Below, one piece after another: positions 33,424-45,714 of a stretch of 64,000 bases of DNA. Position numbers and translations under genes: made by a program. How positions within the stretch are numbered: the first letter of the stretch is position 1; each line of letters starts with the position of its first letter. The DNA comes from Phytophthora hibernalis (taxonomy: Eukaryota; Oomycota; Peronosporomycetes; Peronosporales; Peronosporaceae). Under the pieces are notes generated by a model, which saw only the letters and a list, made by a program, of their open reading frames with translations, had not been told where the DNA came from and did no database searches. The stretch is from NCBI GenBank assembly GCA_012656075.1, contig JAAKBF010000149.1, positions 248,001-312,000 of the forward strand, written 5' to 3'.

Positions 33424-36400
33424 ATGGGGCTGTTGTGCTGCGCCGCCAAATGCTGCGGCTGCATGGCAATCTCACAGATCTGTGCTTTGCTACTGCCGCT
33501 CGCCTTCCTGGCAGCTCTCGCCCTGCTCTTCTACACGTACGCCATCCCATGGGGCGAGGACCAGATCCGCCAAGCACTGAACCTGGCCTCGGACGTGGAC
33601 CTCGGCGACCTGAACACCAGCTACATCGATGCCAACTCGTGCTCCGGCTGCGTTTTCGGCAGCAACACGCAGTGGCCCACAAACTCCACGGGCACGCGCC
33701 ACTTCCTGGACTCGCAGGCGGGCACCACGGCCTCTGGCGTCATTGCCACTTCGCTAGCGGGCGCCGCCGTCATTGGCACAGGATCAATGCTCTGGGCCTC
33801 GATGATGCCCAGTGTAGCCGCGGCGCTGAGCTTCTCTGGAGGCTTCTACGAGATGTCCCACATCGTGGAGCAGGCACAGTTCGCAGGCATGATCAGTCAG
33901 CTCCGGATTGAGGGAGCGCCGACGTTCCTGCTACAGTTCTCCAAGGAACTCTCGTGGACCAACTTTAACCTGATCAAGGGAAGCAGTGATGACTCTAGCA
34001 GCAGTGCAAATGACACGCGAAGACTCGCGGACTCAGGTTCAGGCTCGACGGGCCTCGTAGCGGCCGCTGGAGAGTCCGGGCCGGCCAGATATGCGTCTCT
34101 CATCGGCGTAAACGCTGACGACCTCTTCTTCTACACACTCATGACGTTTGCCATTGTGGTCGCGGTGATGCACGCGCTGTACCTGTTGGTCGTGCTGGTC
34201 ATGGGCATCTTGTCCAAGAATGAATCGTTTGGTGACGTAGCGCGCAAGTGGTATCGGAAGGTCATTTGGGCCGGCGTGCTGGCACTTCTGCTAGCGCAGT
34301 ACATGTTTGCCATGGCAGGAAGCTTTTTCATTTCGGAGGGCTCGTCAAATGACTCGGCAAACGGTTCCAACTCGCGATTCGCAATCGGCATCGTTGCACT
34401 TGCCGCAGTTGTGCTGTGCGCTCTTGGACTTGGTATTATCGTCGTTGGCAACAACACCGACGAGCTCAAGGACGTCGGCACGTACGAGCATGACCAGCGA
34501 GCGTTCAGCAGCAAGTACAGCGTCTACTACGACGAGTACAACTTCGACAACCGCTTCTTCTTCATTCCCCGTATTCTGTTGGCAGTCCTCACCGGCGCCA
34601 TCGTCGGCGTTGTTCGGGATGCCACGACTCAACTGTTGTGCATTCTAGCAATCACGATGGTGTACCTGATCCTGCTGCTCATTCGTCAGCCAAACTTGCT
34701 GCGGTTCCTGTACTACATCGGCATTACGTCAGTGTTCATGAAGGTCGTTCTCATCTGCCTCATGCTCATCGTGGCGAGGGATGACTACTTCCCGCAGACT
34801 GTCCGCGATGATGTGGCCTACGGCATCATCGGTGTGAACATGTTCATCTTCTTCTTGCTGTTCGTGCGCCAAGCGTACACTATCATCCACCAGATGATCG
34901 TTGCTTGTCGTCACAAGAAGAACGGCAAGGAAAATTCCAGCTTGGACGCTACCGACATTAACCTCGAGTTCGGCAACCATACGTCCACCAACGCTCGCGC
35001 TTACGAGCAAGTGGAGAACACCCCAGCAGGCCGAGACGTGGACTGGTATGCAAATAAACAACATCAAGAGCAACAGGTGAACCAGCAATCACAGTACCAG
35101 CAACAAGTGAACCAGCAACCACAGTACCAACCGCAGCAATACCAGTCGCAGACGAGTGCAATGTCTGGCTATAGTACTACGCAGAGTTCGCGCAGTGGTC
35201 ATTCAGACCACGTGCCGATGTTGGAGCCGGCCCCGGAACCTGTTCCAGTTTTCAGTCGCTCTAAGGGCAAGATTCGCCCTCCAGTGTCTCGTAACCAGCA
35301 GTACTCGTTTGGAGGTTCGACGCAGAACGCTGATGATTTTGAGGTTAACAACGCAGCCTCTGTTGCTGCTGCTGCTCCGATTCCTGAGGCCCCAATTCCG
35401 ACGTACGATGTGCTATCAGCCTACCTTGGTACGAAAAATACGGGTGATGAAGCGGTGCACTCAACCACACCTAAATCGTCGAGAGGTCTATCTTCAAGAG
35501 GGCAGAATTCGTCACGAGGACAGAATTCATCGCGAGGACAGAACTCGTCGAGAGGTCAAAACATGGCCGGAGGTCTATCGTCATCGAGAGGTCCGCCATC
35601 GTCTCGTGGTCACTCTTCCAGAGGAGGGGCTGCGATTGCAACGGTGATGACAGGTTCTGGTCTTGGATCACGTCCATCAACTGTTCCCCTCGATGCTTAT
35701 GTCAGCAGTTTCTCTGACTCTGGTGTCAGCAGTTCGTCTTCGCGAAGGAAGCGCAGCTTCAATCTGGATGACCTGCAAAAGGATGTAAATATTGACGACG
35801 TGGATGTTGACGAAGACGTTGTTGCCGCGCAGCCAGCACCTTCAATGGCACAACGGCAGTTTGCTCCTGGAGTGTCGACTATGGGCCAGCGCTTTAACCC
35901 TGCAGCTTCGTCGGCCAGCTCGTATGCTCCTATGGAGCAGTCATACGTGAACTTCTCGGACTCGGTTGTGTCATCTGCTGCTAACAGTCCCGACGTGACA
36001 CAGGCTTCTGCGAAGCCAGACAATACGTTTTCGGCTGCAATGGGCGCTGCTGCTCCTAGCAACCAAACCAAAAGCGGAGGCTACGGTAGCAGTCCTCAGG
36101 CCAAGATGTCGATCTTCTCGAACGACTCCGAAAGCAGCTTTGACGGTGACAGCAGTACCTGGTTCAAGGCTCGATCCAAAACTGTGGTTAGCGTGGAGGA
36201 GGAAGGAAGTGAAGCCAACGACGTAGAAGGCAAGAGCTACGAGATCGGTCCTCTCGGCGTGACCTCGTCTGCGTTCTCAATGCGCGACTCGGTGGACTCA
36301 TACGGGTTCCAGTCGAGAGTCAACTTCGCGACATCTCGCGTGGACTTCAACGCCCAGAGCCAAGTGAGCACCACCAGCACGAACGATGGCATGTATTATC

Positions 36401-36537
36401 CGTCGCACCGCCGGAGATCAGCTTCCTCGAACCAGTCTTCGAACCAGTCGTTCCTGAGCGCTCACTCCGACGACAGTGCGACCTACTACGACGTGGACAA
36501 GGTCCGCCAAGACGACCCCAACACCCTGACGCTGTAA
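33424..36537 (+). CDS. TRP/FLC-like multi-pass membrane protein
   Basis: One open frame. I choose ATG 33424 because the frame's earlier opening at 33277 uses GTG; this gives 1037 aa. Layout: a Cys-rich start (CCAAKCCGCMA), helix 1 at about 15-40, a large extracellular or lumenal domain to about 285 with several N-glycosylation sites (NSTG, NDT), then about eight more helices between about 285 and 530. The helices include YRKVIWAGVLALLLAQYMFA and a basic loop before KYSVYYDEYNF. The cytosolic tail of about 500 residues is Ser/Gln-rich. It has a QQVNQQ/QYQ tract at 35060-35155 and a short SSRGQN repeat at 35490-35565. The helix pattern resembles fungal TRP-like/flavin-carrier (FLC, Pkd2) proteins, which act in calcium signalling. 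This assignment is tentative; the membrane topology is secure. Confidence 0.6.
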   Translation: MGLLCCAAKCCGCMAISQICALLLPLAFLAALALLFYTYAIPWGEDQIRQALNLASDVDLGDLNTSYIDANSCSGCVFGSNTQWPTNSTGTRHFLDSQAGTTASGVIATSLAGAAVIGTGSMLWASMMPSVAAALSFSGGFYEMSHIVEQAQFAGMISQLRIEGAPTFLLQFSKELSWTNFNLIKGSSDDSSSSANDTRRLADSGSGSTGLVAAAGESGPARYASLIGVNADDLFFYTLMTFAIVVAVMHALYLLVVLVMGILSKNESFGDVARKWYRKVIWAGVLALLLAQYMFAMAGSFFISEGSSNDSANGSNSRFAIGIVALAAVVLCALGLGIIVVGNNTDELKDVGTYEHDQRAFSSKYSVYYDEYNFDNRFFFIPRILLAVLTGAIVGVVRDATTQLLCILAITMVYLILLLIRQPNLLRFLYYIGITSVFMKVVLICLMLIVARDDYFPQTVRDDVAYGIIGVNMFIFFLLFVRQAYTIIHQMIVACRHKKNGKENSSLDATDINLEFGNHTSTNARAYEQVENTPAGRDVDWYANKQHQEQQVNQQSQYQQQVNQQPQYQPQQYQSQTSAMSGYSTTQSSRSGHSDHVPMLEPAPEPVPVFSRSKGKIRPPVSRNQQYSFGGSTQNADDFEVNNAASVAAAAPIPEAPIPTYDVLSAYLGTKNTGDEAVHSTTPKSSRGLSSRGQNSSRGQNSSRGQNSSRGQNMAGGLSSSRGPPSSRGHSSRGGAAIATVMTGSGLGSRPSTVPLDAYVSSFSDSGVSSSSSRRKRSFNLDDLQKDVNIDDVDVDEDVVAAQPAPSMAQRQFAPGVSTMGQRFNPAASSASSYAPMEQSYVNFSDSVVSSAANSPDVTQASAKPDNTFSAAMGAAAPSNQTKSGGYGSSPQAKMSIFSNDSESSFDGDSSTWFKARSKTVVSVEEEGSEANDVEGKSYEIGPLGVTSSAFSMRDSVDSYGFQSRVNFATSRVDFNAQSQVSTTSTNDGMYYPSHRRRSASSNQSSNQSFLSAHSDDSATYYDVDKVRQDDPNTLTL

Positions 36538-36745
36538 AACCTCAGTCAACAGTACCAGTGAGCTTCCGGGTGATAGGAAGCCACCAGCTCTAGCTCTGTA
36601 TGTATAAACGGAGTTGGTACCATCTCGATCGAATGAAAAAGGCAACATGTGCAACAGGTTCAACCAGTGTCCTTCAAATGTAGCCATCCCTTCGTCAGTT
36701 GTAGCCATTTATCAGCAAATGTGGACCACGCCAAATTAACGTACC

Positions 36746-39700
36746 ATGATTGAAAAATTGACAGCGAAAATGGCGGCAGGAACTCGCGATCGCGACAGTG
36801 CGGGGCGACTGCTGCGTGTGCTACAGGACTGCCATCTCTTCCACGTAAGTATATAGTAATGTAACGCTCTCTTCTCTATCTAACCATGCAAGTTAAGTGT
36901 CCTAACTCCTTGTGGTTGCGTAGATGGAGGCGGCTATTGAAAGTCTTGACCGAGAAAAGACTGGAATCAGATCTGATTCCTTACTAAAACCCAGTGGCGT
37001 CGACGTCCTGGAACGCACTGTAGAGGTGTGATTTAGTGCTTAAGGACGTGCTATAGTGCTGATAGTGATGCGGGTGTGACTCATACATGGAAAAACTGAC
37101 TGTGCAGGGTCGAGTGCTGTCTCTGTCGGACCACAAGCGGATTGCAAGGCTGCAAGCTGCTTTGGTGCGGGTTTAACTGTGGTGAGAAGCTGTGCATGGT
37201 AGGAATGGAGACACTGACTTGTTGGTGGTTCGTTGCAGTCGACCGTTGCGGATGCTTATGACGTTCGAAATGAGGTGAAGACAACTGCAGATCGAGAGCA
37301 GACCCGAAACTTGGTGTGTGCTGTGGCTGGAGCTGCAATTATGCAGGTGACACGAGATTGCACGGCGTCTCGTACAAACTGCTGCATTTGGGGTCCACAG
37401 GCGGAAAAACTGCATGTTTTGCTGGACTGGATGATGAGTTGTGAGTGCTCCGTCGCCAGTTTGAGTCATGACTTTGTGCGGGAGCTTCTGCTGGATTGGA
37501 TCCAGCCGGCAGCTGAGAAGCATAATCAGCTGGCTGCTTGTCTAGCACTTTTCGAGTTGTTACAACGACGTCGTCGGAAGATGGCGATTATCGTATCTGG
37601 AATGAAATGCTCGTTTTTGCTGGGTGATCGAACTGGGGCATTCGTGGATGCTCTCCGTGGTATTATTGAGCGAGGAATACGTCGTGTTGCTGATTCGCAG
37701 CGTGTGAAACCGTCAAGCTTGCGCTGATTGCCTTGGAAACACTCGCACTACTATGTGGAGACATCGCTGCGAAGTATTTGATGTCGGACGAAGCAGCAAA
37801 GAGAAGTTATGTCAGCAACGAATTGATTCGCAAAATGGTGGCGGGGGTGCGATTTTTCCTATCTGTGTTACGGCAGTGGCATCTCGGCTCGACACGACGT
37901 CAGTTTCTCAGCTACGTACTCCAGCACCTCCAATCGTATGCATCGGCTTGCGAAAGGATTTTATCATCCAATAATGGAACTGCTGGCGAAGTCCCTACCG
38001 GTTCAGATTCTGATGCGATAGTGACGCTGGATATGATGTGCTGGCACTGGGAGGCAACTGCCCCATTGTTGTGTACACGTAGTGATGCATCGTCTCGAAT
38101 TCAAAAGAATCAGCCATCTGAAGTTGTATCTAGAATTCTAAAAACATGGACATCGAGCGCTACGGACACCAATTCTGCTCGCCCCACAACCAATCGTGAA
38201 GTGCTGTATGCCCAAGTTCGCTACGTGTGCATATTGATGGACTTCATTGGTGGTTTGAAAGGATGTTCGCAAGCATTCAAGAGCTTCTCAACCGAAACGA
38301 AGCTGTCCTTTGTTGTCTTTTTCGTCAGGGGTTGTCTACGGCAATCAACAATGGCGACGAAGCTGCAGTTTGTTTCATCATCAGAGTTCTGCGCAATGTT
38401 CTTTTGCCCAGTGATGTATTCGCTCTTTTGCCCACGCGGGATGACGAACAAGAACTTTTTCACAGCTACTGCGTCTTAGCGACAACGAATTGGCAGTTCG
38501 TTTTAACTCGGGGATCACTGCAAATGGACCCCAAGACCAAACGGAACTCGAGTTGTTTGTGGCAGATTTCATAATATCGAGAGAACTGTTTATCACGGAG
38601 ATCGTAGGGAACCTGCAAGATTGTCACACTCGAATAATTCAGGTGAGCACAGTATTGTTTCCAAAATTTGCTGATCGTGTTTTGTGCGATTCTAACAATA
38701 TGTCTGCATTATTGTGCACTTTGTCTCCTGCTTCATAGAAAACCATATCTCTCGTGCGCACATTAATTTACCAACTGGACAGTGCTGCATCCCAATTACC
38801 GCTGTATCGCCACTGGCGGTGGGAGACTTGCTTATAGTGATAGTGGTTGTGGTGACAATGAGCTAACAACGACTTCGCCGCTGTATGCATGTATGGACAG
38901 GCACCAGCTCACACCGGTAGTGTTAAATCTCATTGACCACGAAAACTGTCATGTCCGCCGGTTGGTAAGGCTCCCTGCATCGGGTGACACACATAATGTC
39001 CTTTCAAATGTAGACTCACATATTAACTTGTCTAGGCACTATCTTGCTCACCGTCACTAGACCCTGCGTCTTGTATTGCTGTTCTGTGCGCAACTGGTGT
39101 TCAGGATACTGAAAACTTTAAGACGACATCGGTGATGGGGTATTTGTTGGTGACATCTTCGCAATATTCGCTGGAAGCCATGGTGTCATGGTTCGTTGAT
39201 GCTTGTCAGTCTGGGAGTCTTGGACCTCCGTCGTCGGGAGTCTCTTATTCTCCCAGTTATTGGAACGAGTACGGCGCCTTACTAAAAGAGAGCATCAAAC
39301 ATGATAATGGGCTAGAAGAAGTACAAGAAAAGTTGCTCATGCTGTGCTTTGGTCCAAACGGGTACGTCCGAGGATCTCCTCATTGAGGCGGTGTCGTATT
39401 CATGCTTTGACGTACCGTTTCTCAATGTGTGGTTGCGTAGCTGGAGCAAGTACGTTCAAATGGCAAATGCACGCTGCAACGCCTTGAGCGTTCTCCTTCG
39501 CAAAATCTTCGGTTCTCCTCGTGATACACTACTTTTTCGGATGCTACGTCAATTTGTGGCATGCGGTTGGGTGGAGCAAGATATTTTTCAAACAGTGGGA
39601 AAGCAGCTTACTGCCCACATGATGGTAAGCTTTGGTCGAGCTGCAACGCGAATAGGTTGTGTTCATGTCTAATCGGTGTGCCTAAAAATATGTTGTAGAA

Positions 39701-41337
39701 TTTGCAACGTTTGAGTGAAGACCTTCTTGACGACACATCCTCCTCGGCTGCTAAAGCTACGGAGGTGTTATTGTTTTCCCGGCTAGCACCGCTTTTGGTA
39801 CTACGTATGCTTCCGCGACAGATATTCGGATACAACTGTGCTACGACACTGCCGGTCAGTAGCTTCCCACTGTACGCTTTTTCCAGGTCATATTAACTTT
39901 TATGTGGTTACGTGATGCAGTGTGGGCGCGAAGACTTGAACCACCTGAACGAGTATATCGAAAATCAGCGAAATAGTGATTCAGCGACAGCCCCAGAAAG
40001 CGATGTGGATGCCACAAACGAACGTCTCTTTCACATCCTAGCCTGTTCCGTTGTGGATCCACTAGAATTCAAGGAGGTGAAGATGCTCGCTACGGAGGGA
40101 CTAGCTAAATTCCCTCCACCGCTTGTGTTACCCTTCGTGTTCGCGTACCTGATTGCTTTCTTGCGGGAGACAACACCACAGCACGAGCAAGATACCTCCC
40201 TAATTTCTAGAGAAGAGAGTGTTCCGGATGTATGTGGGTTAGTGACGGCCAAGCTAATGGTCTACTACCTGAACCGAGTGTTTTCGGAGGACATGCATGT
40301 GCACAAAGGAGAAATGACTTCGAAAACACTTGTCCTGCTAGTCAAAATCCTTGGGATCGAGTGTGCTCCGGGATCAAGCTTCGCAATGGATGAGTCACTA
40401 CTCACTGATCTCCAGCGCGGGTGCATTGATTGCATCGCGTCAATTCTCACCAGACTGGCAGAGGACGAATGCGGGCAAAAGAGTATGAAATTGTCTGTAG
40501 CGGATGGCTCGTCACTTTTGAACCTTTTCATGGTTTGGATTTTGGAGTCACGAAGGATGAACACCACGTGAAGGACGACGAGCACAATCGGCTTGGGTCG
40601 CGCGTGCAAAAACTGCTTGTTAGCGTATGGAGTGGAATTGGTGACGATCTACCTCTCCAAGTCCGTATTTGCTGCTGCAACGTTCTACTCAGGTACCTAG
40701 TTGCAGTCTCATGGTCATCCTTCTAGAAAAGCGGTCTACTAACTTAGTGCTTACTTTTGGTAGTGCCATCTCCCGATCCGATAACAGTATTCTTGCTAGC
40801 TGGAAAGCACAAGGACTCATTTCGCGCGTTGCGCTAGCCATCGAACGTTGTCCAGAAGACGGCGTGGTTGCTGGCGGGCTGCAGGTACGGCTTTATTTTC
40901 CTCAACGTCATTTGACCTCATCGTCTGATCTTCGTCCATCGGTTCTCTATCTCGTCTGCTACAGGTTATCTTTTCATTCTTGTATAAGGCCAGCGAATTG
41001 CTCTCCATGGAAGACAACGCCGATCTGCAACTTGTTCGCATTTGTTTCGAGATCACTGCAACTCGTCTTGAGTTTACGCAGAGTGAGTCCGTTGCCATGA
41101 GCGGGCTAAAGGTGATGGGGGCTCTCATAGGGAAACTACCAGCCTTTGTTGGAACACTTCCCCCAGCAGAGCATCAGCGTCTCATCGACAGGTACGAGTT
41201 CAGTTGATCGTATCACTATTTGTTCGTCTAACCAGTTCGCGGCTTGCAGGTGTTTAATTGCACTACGTGACCGACAACTATCGCCTGCTGTAGGCAACCT
41301 GGCTCAATCCCTGCTACAAGCGATGACTTCCTCGTGA
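36746..41337 (+). CDS. Large helical-repeat protein, unassigned
   Basis: Multi-exon gene starting at ATG 36746. Early exons are 36746-36844, 36924-37025, 37108-37164 and 37239 onward. Further introns lie near 38642, 38966, 39625, 39840, 40692, 40885 and 41192-41250. The last codons are at 41335-41337. Frame breaks fixed by one base lie at AAA 37707-37709, AAA 38258-38260 and TTTTT 38456-38460, with others near 38815 and 39350. The product is about 1200 aa, almost entirely alpha-helical, Leu-rich and without Cys clusters or membrane segments (for example LLNRNEAVLCCLFRQGL, RLAPLLVLRMLPRQIF, SGLKVMGALIGKLPAFV). This is typical of an ARM/HEAT-type solenoid scaffold. I cannot name the family. A genome-maintenance or trafficking scaffold is possible but not shown. 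Confidence 0.6.
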
Positions 41338-41459
41338 GCAAGGCTAAGACAAGAGGCGGAACAGTTTTGATGAACAGATAGAGATGTGATTTTGTGACGG
41401 AAGTAATGGAATTCGAAATCAGAGACTTATTACACTGGTAGCTGCGTGCGAGGCTCGGT

Positions 41460-43708
41460 TTAGCAGGAAGGTGGTGACGGCCGGGTGGCCGCGTAGTACA
41501 GGGCCCAAGCGCGGCTGAGTCCATCGTCCATCGGGCACTGGGATAGCACGTCCAAAGCCTTGGCACGATCAAGAACGCTGTAATTTGCAAATAGCAGCGA
41601 GGTCCAACCAGATTGATTCGCCTTCCAGTCGTGTACGATCGGCAGTTTGCTGAGCACTTCGTCCCATTCTTCGCGCACAAAGCTCGGCGATCGGGAGACT
41701 TCGAGAATCGGAGACACAGGGATCATTTGGATGCCGTGGATGCACTCCTTGTTGGGGCTGAACCACGTTGCGTAGTCGCACTTGTTATCGAAGAAAACAC
41801 CCGTGACCTTGTTCTTTGAAAAATTGGCTGGGTGGATTTGAGGTCCAGCATTCTGCAGCAAGAAGTATGTGTTCACCGCACGCACATAGACCTTCAGTAT
41901 CAGCTTTGCCAGCGATTGCTGCTCCGTATTCTCTGTCACTTGACCATACAGCGCAATGCCGTAGAGAATGTTAACCTCTTCCGACGTTGACTCTTCGTCC
42001 TTGCCATCGGCCATTGAGTCACACCGTGTGAGTACGAGTGACCTAGCCACCAGTTGAAGTAGCGGTAGCGCGGGAAGTACGGGTCACTTCCGGCAGGCAA
42101 GGAGGTGGCAACGTCCCGGATCAGCGTATCCACGAATGTGCGCACCTTGACGGCATCGGCTGAATGGCGCCACTGCGCATCCAAGTAGAGGGCCATCGCA
42201 GCCGCGGTCACAATGTAGCCGTAGTGATAGTGGTGATCATTGTACACACCGTTGCCGAAATCGACATTCATGTCGTTCTTAGTAATGGCTTCGCTGGTAA
42301 TAATTCCCTTGTACACCGTGTCGTAGACGAGTGGGAACGCAGATTTATTATCGACGAAGTCCGCCAGCAATTTTGCAGCTTGGAGATGCCATGTTGAGCC
42401 ACTTCCTTCATTTCTGGGTTGGTGGTGTCTGCAAGTTGCTGTGCAACAAGACACATCGTGCCAAACTTCTGCAGCGCCTTGCCCTTGAAGTAGTAGCTAC
42501 CTTCGTGAGGCAAAGACCAATCACCATGAATTTCGTCCTTGACGACTTGGCACAAGTTCAGCTTCTCCACCACATCTCGCGTGAGCGAGCCCGCGTGGGG
42601 TGGGTAAAATGCCGTGCATTTCTCGACGCCCTTGCTTTCAGCCTGCGGTACACGACACAGCCACGTCGGATTGGAATTCGTCGAGGCTCCCAACGCGTAC
42701 GCAAACAAGGGTCCGTGTGTATGCGAGTGCAGTGTAAGCTCATGCTTAGCTTCAGCAGTAGACGGATCCAGCATCGCTTGAAGGTGCGTGAGTGCAAAGT
42801 GCAGGAATCGTGCCCCAGGGTTACTTCCTGCGGCTCTCACAAGTTGCCAGTTGAAAGCAAACGATTCAGAATCGAGTGTCTGAACGGAGACCCCTCTCGG
42901 GTAGACACCTGCACTTGCGTGGTACAGTTGCAGGATCTTGTGGTCGTCCTGGGGCACCGCAGGTTGCACGGCACTTGTCGACACAAACGCCGCCTGCACG
43001 ACCCCCGTGAACTTTGACGTCGTCGTGAGTTTGTTGTCCTTGAACACCAGCGAGGTGTTGCCCCGGCGTTGGAGAAGAAGTAGAGCACCCACTGTTGTCC
43101 ATTATTCAGTGTGATCACAAAACTGACCCCGTTCACCTGGTGCCCCTCTCTGGCTGGAGCACCATCAATAGCGACAATGCAATGGTCGGTGCCAAGTTGG
43201 ACCTGCATGTCCTGATACTCCACCGTCGTGAAGGCGGTGCCCAAGGCCAAGTACATTTTCATGCCTTTCATGGCCAGGTGCACCCCATGTCGTCCCAGTC
43301 TTGGATACTAAGAGGGGTTGCACCCGATTGGTCTGCCAGCTCCACAGCAGAGAAGACCCAGTTCTTGATGGTCGGAGGGTAGAAGTAGAAGCGAGGAGCT
43401 CCGTTGTCATTGATGGGGCCATCCGTGCGGTACTGCAGCAAGTAGCTGACCGAGAGGCCGCTGCCAATGGCTCCAGCCTGGCCCTGTACCACCTTGTACG
43501 TGTACGGGCCCGCGAACACGGCATCGCTCTCTCGTTGTCCGTCCCACGCCAGCAAGTTGCCCCACCACTCGTTGGTCGGAATGGGCTTCAGCCGCGCCTC
43601 TGGGGCCACGAAATGCGGCGAAATCAACTTCTGCAGGTCGCCCGTGGACCGGAAAAGCGGCGGCGGAGGCGCGGAGCAGGGAGCACTGGGAAATAGCTCG
43701 TTTGACAT
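41460..43708 (-). CDS. Glycoside hydrolase family 81 endo-beta-1,3-glucanase
   Basis: The gene starts at ATG 43708 and stops at 41460, about 750 aa without introns. Frame breaks lie in C runs 43283-43286 and 43061-43064, in T run 42371-42374 and near 42030. One extra base at each of the first three restores the frame. Family signatures: IPTNEWWGNLL near the start, YPP-type strand motifs, the catalytic-region motif DFGNGVYNDHHYHYGY, then ADGKDEESTSEEVN, MIPVSP and GLSRAWALYYAATR near the end. It should cleave internal beta-1,3-glucan bonds. That polymer is the main wall and storage glucan of oomycetes, so a role in wall remodelling or mycolaminarin turnover is likely. No signal peptide is visible at the chosen start. 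Either the enzyme is intracellular or an upstream exon is missing. Confidence 0.9.
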
Positions 43709-44029
43709 GGCGATGGTGAAGCAGCGAGACTTGACAGGTTCGTGGCTGCTTGGAAAGTGACGACCGAATCTGAGTTTGAAGATCTTTTTTGTCCGGATAA
43801 AATAGTAGGTGACTAAGATCCAGAACTTTATCCGGATCCTGTCACAATTTTTATGAAAATCCAGGAAGGAATCACAGATACAGATTTCAATAACGGTACA
43901 GAGAACCCTGGCCAACATAATACCACCCGTGGACGCACTTCATATTAAGTATAACAGTGCTATTAGATAGTAGAGGGAGCACCACAACCAGAAGACCGGT
44001 GTTGATATCTGGGTTTTAAGAAGGCATCG
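43709..44029. promoter_or_regulatory. Spacer upstream of GH81 gene
   Basis: AT-rich, about 320 bases, presumably the GH81 promoter. A minus-strand ORF continuing through it is hydrophobic by chance and starts with no motif. Confidence 0.25.
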
Positions 44030-44253
44030 ATGACTGGTGTGTTGTTTCAGGAGTGGCTACGCGAGCTTGACATGCATCAACAAGGGTACAATATTGCCCT
44101 CCTACACAACATTGTCCTGGGAAACCTGCAGCTCAAGCCGTAACTGTCATTTAACTATCGCCCAACTACATCTCTCGTTTGCAACCGCCCGACGCTGGAA
44201 TCATATCGGCGTTTAAGCGGCAGTTCGGCATCGGCGGCTCCAGCATGAGTTGA
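44030..44253 (+). pseudogene. Pogo/Tigger-type transposase remnant
   Basis: Translating from ATG 44030 gives MTGVLFQEWLRELD, then a decayed NIVLGN stretch. In another frame, PPDAGIISAFKRQFGIG ends at TGA 44253. The order matches the C-terminal half of the CENP-B-like DDE transposases: substrate-strand helix, a degraded VDN-like core, then the PLDAGII-type motif and KRQF. The frame breaks at least once, the rest of the transposase is absent, and no terminal repeats were found. It is therefore a dead fragment. Confidence 0.6.
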
Positions 44254-45714
44254 ACGTGAGGGGGCGACTACAAATGGTCGTTATATTAGCACCCTACCGT
44301 GATCTGCTTCCTCAGCGAACACCCAAATGTAAATAACCTTTCAAATTGTATGTGAAGACAGAAAGGCGGACGATACAGAGAAGGCTTTCACATAAAATAT
44401 ACTAGAATTCTTTATATATATCGCTGAGGAAGCTGATTACTGTACCGATATACCGGTACTTCCATGAGTATATAGCAAAACGGTGGATGAAGTCCTGTTG
44501 GCACGATGTACACCCCGATGTGGAAACGAAGGCCTTCGGACGCTGCAGGAGCGGCTGCGGAAACAGCAACGTGAGGAGCAGGAAGCGGCGTGGGCGCAGA
44601 CATCGACCCGAAGCCTTTTTATTTGGCGCTGATCAAGTATGATAGTGTATACTTTTCATTAACAAATGTATGGAAAAAATCCCCATCGAGCATTAAGTTT
44701 GAAGTTTGACAAGTACATCCTCTGGTTGGAGATGATACCGGAAACACTTTTTATGTACTATTTGTATGTTAAGTAACTATGCACAGTTTTGGGGTTTGCT
44801 AAGGTTGGAGCACTCGCCAGCTTCCTACGCGCGTCGCCTCTGTTCCTGCGATTTCTGTCGCTGTTCAGCTTTATCCGCCTGGACCACTCGCTTCCAGGGG
44901 TCTCCGCCTCCAGAGCCAGCGTAATACTTCTAAATAGCGTTTGCAGTGGTTGGGAGGCGCAGCAATCGCGAATGAGCTGGAGCACAGGTTCCGGGGCAAT
45001 TATCTCGTTTTACTGATCTTGAGAAGCTCGTCGATGACAGCTCTGCGTTCTATACGCTAAATGTTAGTCTTGGGAAAACTTACCCACTGGGCAAGTTTTC
45101 ACGACTAAAGGCGAAGTTGTGAAAGCGTGGCAGGTGTTGCCTCGATTTTGGCTTGGACCTGTGACGCTAAAACGGAAGCGGTGGCGGATGTAGATATCCG
45201 TTTTGTACGAAAGTGGTGGCAATCGAAAGCTGGGACGCTTATCTTTCTTTTAGTCCAATCAGAAGATCTAACTGATGCCTCTTTGCGATGTTATAGGTCA
45301 AAATGTCTGTTTCCGGTGATCATTTCCAACCAGAGGAACTATTAATTAAACCCCAATGTTAAGCCTGACTACAGAGTCGGTGAATCGATAAGTGATTAAG
45401 TACACCAGGATAATAGACAACAGAGGTATTAAGTTGGCCAGGGCTCTCTGTACATGTATCCATATACGATACAGATAAAAAATAATTAGACAATGTTGTT
45501 CTTTACCATTGACATTCGATAACAACGGCGTCGCCTGGAAACTACTTTTGGTTTTGCCTCGAACACCACTTCCTTTGAATTTCTGAGCTATATTTGCTTG
45601 GGCAAAAGGAAGCACTTGTGTTAACTCTAACCTGTTTGTTTTTCAGCGTAATAACCCCGGCTACCGCTTAGCACACTGCGCAGCGGGTTGGAACATCGTT
45701 ACAGCAACTGAAGG
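44254..45714. other. AT-rich stretch without a gene
   Basis: 1.4 kb of mostly low-complexity AT-rich DNA. A short charged stretch near 44550-44600 (LQERLRKQQREEQEAAWAQ) and a minus-strand Arg-rich run at 44990-44790 look formerly coding but are isolated. The last 100 bases precede the pseudogene. Confidence 0.3.

Noticed and set aside
37165..37238. Reading the helical-repeat gene as beginning only at the 37239 exon
   Set aside because: Three upstream exons with exact phases and good splice sites extend it to ATG 36746.
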